Assembly (NCBI GenBank): GCA_025331445.1 | Contig: JAIWNE010000138.1 | Span: 1-64,000, forward strand | From: Blakeslea trispora | Taxonomy: Eukaryota; Mucoromycota; Mucoromycetes; Mucorales; Choanephoraceae | Direction: 5' to 3' | Length of the DNA stretch: 64,000 nt | Part shown: one piece after another, positions 59,689 to 64,000 of the stretch | Layout of the letters: each line of letters starts with the position of its first letter | How positions within the stretch are numbered: position 1 is the first letter of the stretch | Program-made: the position numbers and the translations under genes | The notes under the pieces: generated by a model | The model's input: only the letters and a program-made list of their open reading frames with translations | The model's database searches: none | What the model was told of the DNA's origin: nothing

Positions 59689-61467
59689 CTAATCTGTCGC
59701 CTTTGGTTTCTGCTCAAATTGACTGTGCCTACTGAGCTCTTCCATTGATATGTCTAGCATCCTTGCTGCTTTGCCACTCAGTGTTCTTGGCTTGTCATCT
59801 AAAATAGTCATGTCCATGTGCATGTTATCATTGGTGTCACTGCTATAACTGAATCCAAAATCTTGATCTTCATCTTCAGACTCCATAACAGGTCGAATGG
59901 TCTTGGTAGCAAAGAAATCATTCATGCTCATGCTATCATGACTACGGCGATTCTTTTGAATAGTTGGTAACGCCTGTCTCTTTTTTCGGCCCTGAGATCC
60001 ACAGCAGCAATTTGAGTTTTTTGAACGACCCAAAGGGCGATATTGATAGCTGGGGATAACAACTCGGATTGCTTGAGTCCAAATGCGTCTTGCTTTCCGT
60101 GTCATTAAGCGGTAATAGCGATAGAATGTCCTTTTTTTGTACAACCTAAAAGTCCTTTTGTTGCTGAGTTGGCTTTCCTCTGATTCATCTGTGTAGTAGT
60201 AATCGCTATCATCGTCTGAATCAAAGGCTGAGTGATTATAGGTTGGAGGCAAAGACAGATATTCAATAGTTGTCATGTTCATGGAAGCTACAAATCAATT
60301 AAAACAGCGTTGAGAAAAAAACAGCAGTGCATCTATATGAACATATACACATACCAAGCTTGATATGAAAGAACAATAGTCTTCCGATAGAAGCAAATGA
60401 AATAAAGGCAATCAGCGTGATGAACAACGCAATACCAGCATACATATGGTATTGTTGATCCAGTCGATCTAATTGTATTTGTGATACATCTGAATATAAA
60501 AAAGATAGCACTAAGGCGTGGCATTAATTATAAGATACGTGTGGATACAAAGTCTCAATACTTACTCTGAAGCTCAAATGTTGTTTTGTCATAATATACA
60601 GTATAGCAGACTTTTCCCGCAACATACAAATACCAAGCCAAAGCAATAAAAGCAGATCCTACCAAGACCAAGAAAATTCTATTTTTGTATTGTGTCAATG
60701 AACCATTCAGTCATGTATTTTCTTCAAGGTGATTGTACCTATAATTGTTCTTTCCGACACAGCAATTGAGCCATTTACAATGATGATCCATATAGTCTAC
60801 GCATTTGTTACACATCTTGCAGTGACGAGTGGTCTTTGGTCTAATTGAAAATATAATTAGATGACAGACCATCATGTTTTTTGACGATCACTTTACACCT
60901 TGATGCGACACATATTACACACACCGGTATAGCTGTCAATGACCGGAATTCCATATCGTCTGACATAGGTTTGGCTTCGGGGTACCTGATCTTTTTGGCT
61001 ACTCACTGCTGCATCCTCTGTGTCTATAAAAGAAGTTGTGACGCTAAGTAGCTTGACTAGAATAGTAAGCAATGCCATGATGTATAGATTTGGTAGGTTA
61101 AGGGATAATGTTTGTAAACAGGGCGTCAAGTAAATAAGATTATATCATTTTGTTTTATAAAAAAGGATATTTTACACTCGATTGAGTGAAAGGGATCAAA
61201 CTGTAGTTGACTGAATCGATCCCAGATGTCGTTGAGATTGTCACTTGTGATCTTGTCAGGACCTTCTACGATTGTCTTTGGAGGTAAGAAATACAGCAAA
61301 TAACAAAAGAAACCAACATCGAGTCCTATCAGACATAACCACTGTGTTATCATAAAGATATCAATAGGGAGTTGGTAACCATGTCTACGCGACCAGCTGT
61401 TTTTTTCCCAAGAATAGGTTATTCCCGGTGCTCGTTGAAAAAAAGGGAATTTGAAGGACAATAGCAT
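59689..61467 (-). CDS. DHHC-type palmitoyltransferase (ZDHHC1/11-like)
   Basis: Six exons, 61467-61171, 61081-60897, 60840-60739, 60678-60566, 60489-60355 and 60287-59689, give 476 residues. The order of elements is membrane segment 1 ([20 protein letters not shown]), segment 2 ([18 protein letters not shown]), the Cys-rich DHHC domain ([27 protein letters not shown], then CCVGKNNY), segment 3 ([20 protein letters not shown]) and segment 4 ([19 protein letters not shown]). A basic and acidic cytosolic tail follows, with a Cys triplet (SNCCCGSQG) that may itself be acylated. These enzymes S-acylate proteins at ER/Golgi or plasma membranes. Segment 2 is only recovered if the first intron is spliced as a U12-type AT-AC intron. 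The ATG at 61467 is chosen because no in-frame ATG lies just upstream. Confidence 0.88.
61082..61170 (-). other. Predicted U12-type AT-AC intron in the DHHC gene
   Basis: Reading the minus strand, the intron starts with ATATCCTTTT (61170-61161), the U12-type donor consensus. It has TCCCTTAAC near its end, eight of nine matches to the U12 branch site, and ends in AC 16 bases after the branch A. The join is in phase 0 and restores the second membrane segment and the IDTEDAAV block of the family. No GT-AG alternative gives the whole segment. Confidence 0.7.
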
Positions 61468-63026
61468 CCTTTGTCTGCTATCAATAAGAAACAAAAAGAA
61501 GAAGAAACTAGTATTGTTACCGCTTTTTTTTTTACTTTAGAAAAAAGGGGAAGGGGGGAGGAGATATCTTTCAAGTGTAGTCTAAACTCCTTTAATTACA
61601 AAAAGCTTTTTTTTTTGTATTGTATGGTTACTCTTTTTCCCCTAAGACGGATGTAGCACCATTGCTAGAGTAAACTATTATGAAATAGGTTCTTCTCTTT
61701 GGTTGTTTGCTTGTCTTTCATTTACTTCTCATTATTAGAGATTTTCTGGACAAAATAATGAAGCTAGTCTTTGTGTCACCGTGTACGCCAATCAATCGTG
61801 ATATGAAAATCAGTTCAACAAACACATGTTGCCTTTTTTTATTTTTCAATAGATCGAGATAAGCAATATATAGTTGACTTGAGTCAATTCCAAAAGGCTG
61901 ATACAGTCAATTTAGTTTTTCTCTATTAGTTGTGTAGGTTTCTGTATTAGAGTTTTTTTAAATGGAAGTTATGGATATACTTATAAAGGATTTGCTTTTT
62001 TCAAGCCAGAGACATTGAATTAATGTATACCCTTTCAGTCTCACATAAATGAAGAAATTCCGAGGAAAGTCAAGATTTTGGAACATGCAATCTATATGTA
62101 GTCTTTTTTTTATATATAGTGCTATGAGTAAACGGATGAAGTAGTATTAACATTTGCTTCAATAGATTTCTTGTAACCGAGATAGCCATGAGAAAGACCA
62201 TAAAAATCAAAAACAGCTCACATCGCCTGTTGTAGGTCAGATTTGGCAAACCGCTAAAATAGCGCAAAAAGGTCATTTCTAAATGAAAAAAAAGATAGAG
62301 CTTTTTGACTGTAGTCAGTTACTAGCCAAATGATCCTGTGTTCTCTTTAATGCGACGGCTCAGATACTTTCTAGCTAAAGAACTCAGTGTTTCTGCTTGG
62401 GACAGTCTTGTTTGTTTTCAATTATGGAATCTATTTGAAACAATAGCAAGTTATGTCAACTATGTTATTCTTCAAATCAAGGCAACTTGTTCAAGACAAA
62501 CGCGAAGCATTCAAGCTAAATGACTCTTCATGTTTAGTGGTCGTCAACAAGTGACAAGTGAGTACTTTGAGTTTAAAAGAAAAAGAAAAACCCCTCAGCT
62601 ATAGCCTGTTGAATTTTTTTTCTTTACTTTTGATTTTTGTTGACATCTACTTTTGCTTTCTGGATACACCTATTATTCAACTCTTGCTAGACCTTTTATT
62701 TGATTTTCTCGGAGGCATAGACCAGAGAAATCACTTCTTGCTTCTTCATGAGTTTAATCATTATTATTTTAAATTTCTCTTGATCATCTTACTAGTCATT
62801 CTGAGGCCTTTTTTTTTCAAATTTTCCTGGTAAAAAAAAAAAAAGGGCCAATACTTTGTTTGTTTTACTATAAAAATGAGAGATGTTTTACAATTTTACT
62901 TTTTCTTTTGCATTTATTTTATAAAAAAACATTTCAACATTATCCTTCCCTCCCTCTCTTTTCGAGAAGAAGGTGACTCTAAAGCAGCAATTTGTGTATA
63001 TCATTCCAAATCTCACAAAATAAAAA
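61468..63026. other. Intergenic, AT-rich, no gene supported
   Basis: This 1.5 kb contains the promoter of the DHHC gene on the left and, on the right, a TATAAAAA box at 62869-62876 about 150 bases before the arrestin-like ATG. The last bases before it are T/C-rich. A 57-codon frame from ATG 62350 has reasonable composition but no other support. Confidence 0.5.
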
Positions 63027-64000
63027 ATGTTTTCAATCATTGTAAATCAAGACTCTTTCGTGCTGCATAGACAAGATCCTGAAACTCTCTGCGAAGGTAT
63101 CATCGAACTTCATTCTGAATTGAGGCCTGTCTCTCCTCCTTCGTGGACTCAGATTAGGCTGATCGGCAAAGAAAAGATAGGTGAGAAGGCACAAGTGATT
63201 GTAGATGACACATACCACCTTTCAAGCCGTCCTAGTGATTGGCTAGTAATGAATACCAACAAGACATACCAACTCGAATTTAGCTTCTCTGTACCAAGCA
63301 ATATACCAAGTTCTTTTGAGGATGAAAATGCCTTACCTAGTCGAAGCATTTTCTATACCATTCAATTAACAACAGCATTGGCACCTGAGACATGCTACAT
63401 TCGCCCTATTCATTTCCATCAATCAATCGCCGAGGAATCTCTCCCGAGAAGGGTCTTTTGGGGTGTCGCCAAATTAGCAAATAATCAGCCTAAATGGCAG
63501 TATGAGCTTGAATTTCCAAACGCATTCCAGCTCAACACTACTAAAGTTGAGCATGTCTCTATACGAATGAGGTCACTCGGCCGCTCTGACAATGGATTGT
63601 GTTGCTTGATAGGGTGTCAGATAGTGCAAGTGATACACATGGCAGGGTAAGTCTTATGAAACTTATTTGTTTGCAGAAAATTAACATCATTTCTTTTTTG
63701 AAACAAATAAACAAAAACAGATATGATTGTCAAAACCAAATAGTAGCAGCTACAGCAAGATTACTGAAATCACCTAATGCATCATGGAACAAGCCATTCA
63801 AACTGACCTGTGAAGTAAGCCAACCTGTGTTGCCCACTGTAGATGGCCAGAAATTAAGTATTGAACATTACATCAAGTTCACCTTTGCCTTTAATGATTC
63901 CACAATTGAATCCAATATGAACCTTGAGTTCCCAATACAGTTCATGGGCAAACTACAGGAAAACAGCAAGCACACAATGATTTCGAGGGAATACCAATCA
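63027..64000 (+). CDS. Arrestin-like protein, 5' part only
   Basis: Two exons (63027-63646 and 63721-64000, running off the window) give 300 codons so far. The N-terminal beta-sandwich resembles fungal alpha-arrestins: SIIVNQDSFVLHRQDPETLC, EGIIELHSELRPVS, then KTYQLEFSFSVPSNIPSSF and SIFYTIQLTTALA. The intron is flanked by GG|GTAAGT and AACAG, and the join (HMAGYDCQNQ) is in frame. Alpha-arrestins recruit Rsp5-type ubiquitin ligases to membrane transporters. The PY motifs that would confirm this normally lie at the C-terminus, outside the window, so the adaptor role is only inferred. Confidence 0.75.

Noticed and set aside
61057..61175. GT-AG alternative for the first DHHC intron (GTAAAATA donor, TTCTAG acceptor)
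   Set aside because: The join is in frame but deletes half of the second membrane segment, whereas the AT-AC join keeps it and matches U12 consensus at both donor and branch.
62350..62523. 57-codon frame from ATG 62350
   Set aside because: Acceptable composition, but no promoter, splice or homology evidence.
1..64000. CRISPR arrays, rRNA or prokaryotic operons
   Set aside because: No regularly spaced repeats, rRNA-like sequence or polycistronic layout; the window is eukaryotic nuclear DNA.

Overview
The window looks like nuclear DNA of a filamentous fungus, most likely an early-diverging Mucoromycota (Mucorales-type) species. It is AT-rich with many homopolymer runs. Genes carry several short introns (about 45-90 bases, GT-AG) and often have pyrimidine-rich leaders just upstream of the ATG. 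The gene set includes an RNAi-type RNA-dependent RNA polymerase, a carotenoid oxygenase of the kind used for trisporoid signals, an Ecl1-type protein, a Zn2Cys6 factor and a full core-eukaryote set. The species cannot be named from the sequence alone. Where a gene has introns, the exon joins given below were worked out by hand from splice signals and reading-frame continuity.

Layout. 1-5642 (all minus): the 5' end of an old-yellow-enzyme oxidoreductase, a HAM1-like protein, and TRAPPC13. 6658-10004 (plus): an Atg37/ACBD5-like tail-anchored acyl-CoA-binding protein and a Ser-rich protein of unknown function. 11276-14349 (minus): the ribosome-biogenesis WD protein Utp21. 15734-22526 (plus): the RdRP and a Pif1 helicase. 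22527-26088: a long stretch without genes. 26089-36477 (plus): a Zn2Cys6 regulator, FAM50/XAP5, a DUF2470-like membrane protein, Pol III largest subunit RPC1 and a p24 cargo receptor. 37463-41543 (plus): a Fanzor-like (eukaryotic TnpB-type) RuvC nuclease gene. 41774-55878 (plus): a 2465-residue helical protein (possibly UNC80-like), UPF1 and a carotenoid oxygenase. 55898-61467 (minus): the Holliday-junction resolvase Cce1, Ecl1, a possible tiny gene and a DHHC palmitoyltransferase. 63027-64000 (plus): the start of an arrestin-like gene.

Most genes are independent housekeeping units. There are no operons, and the shared themes are weak: RNA metabolism (UTP21, RdRP, RPC1, FAM50, UPF1), membrane traffic (TRAPPC13, p24, DHHC, arrestin-like) and genome maintenance (PIF1, CCE1). 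The two most striking observations are these. (1) The Fanzor-like locus has an unusually long N-terminal extension, a single-base frame break at a UUU-UGA site, and hairpins overlapping its 3' end where a guide RNA would be expected. (2) The DHHC gene carries what looks like a minor-spliceosome (U12-type) AT-AC intron, with an ATATCCTT donor and a CCTTAAC branch site.
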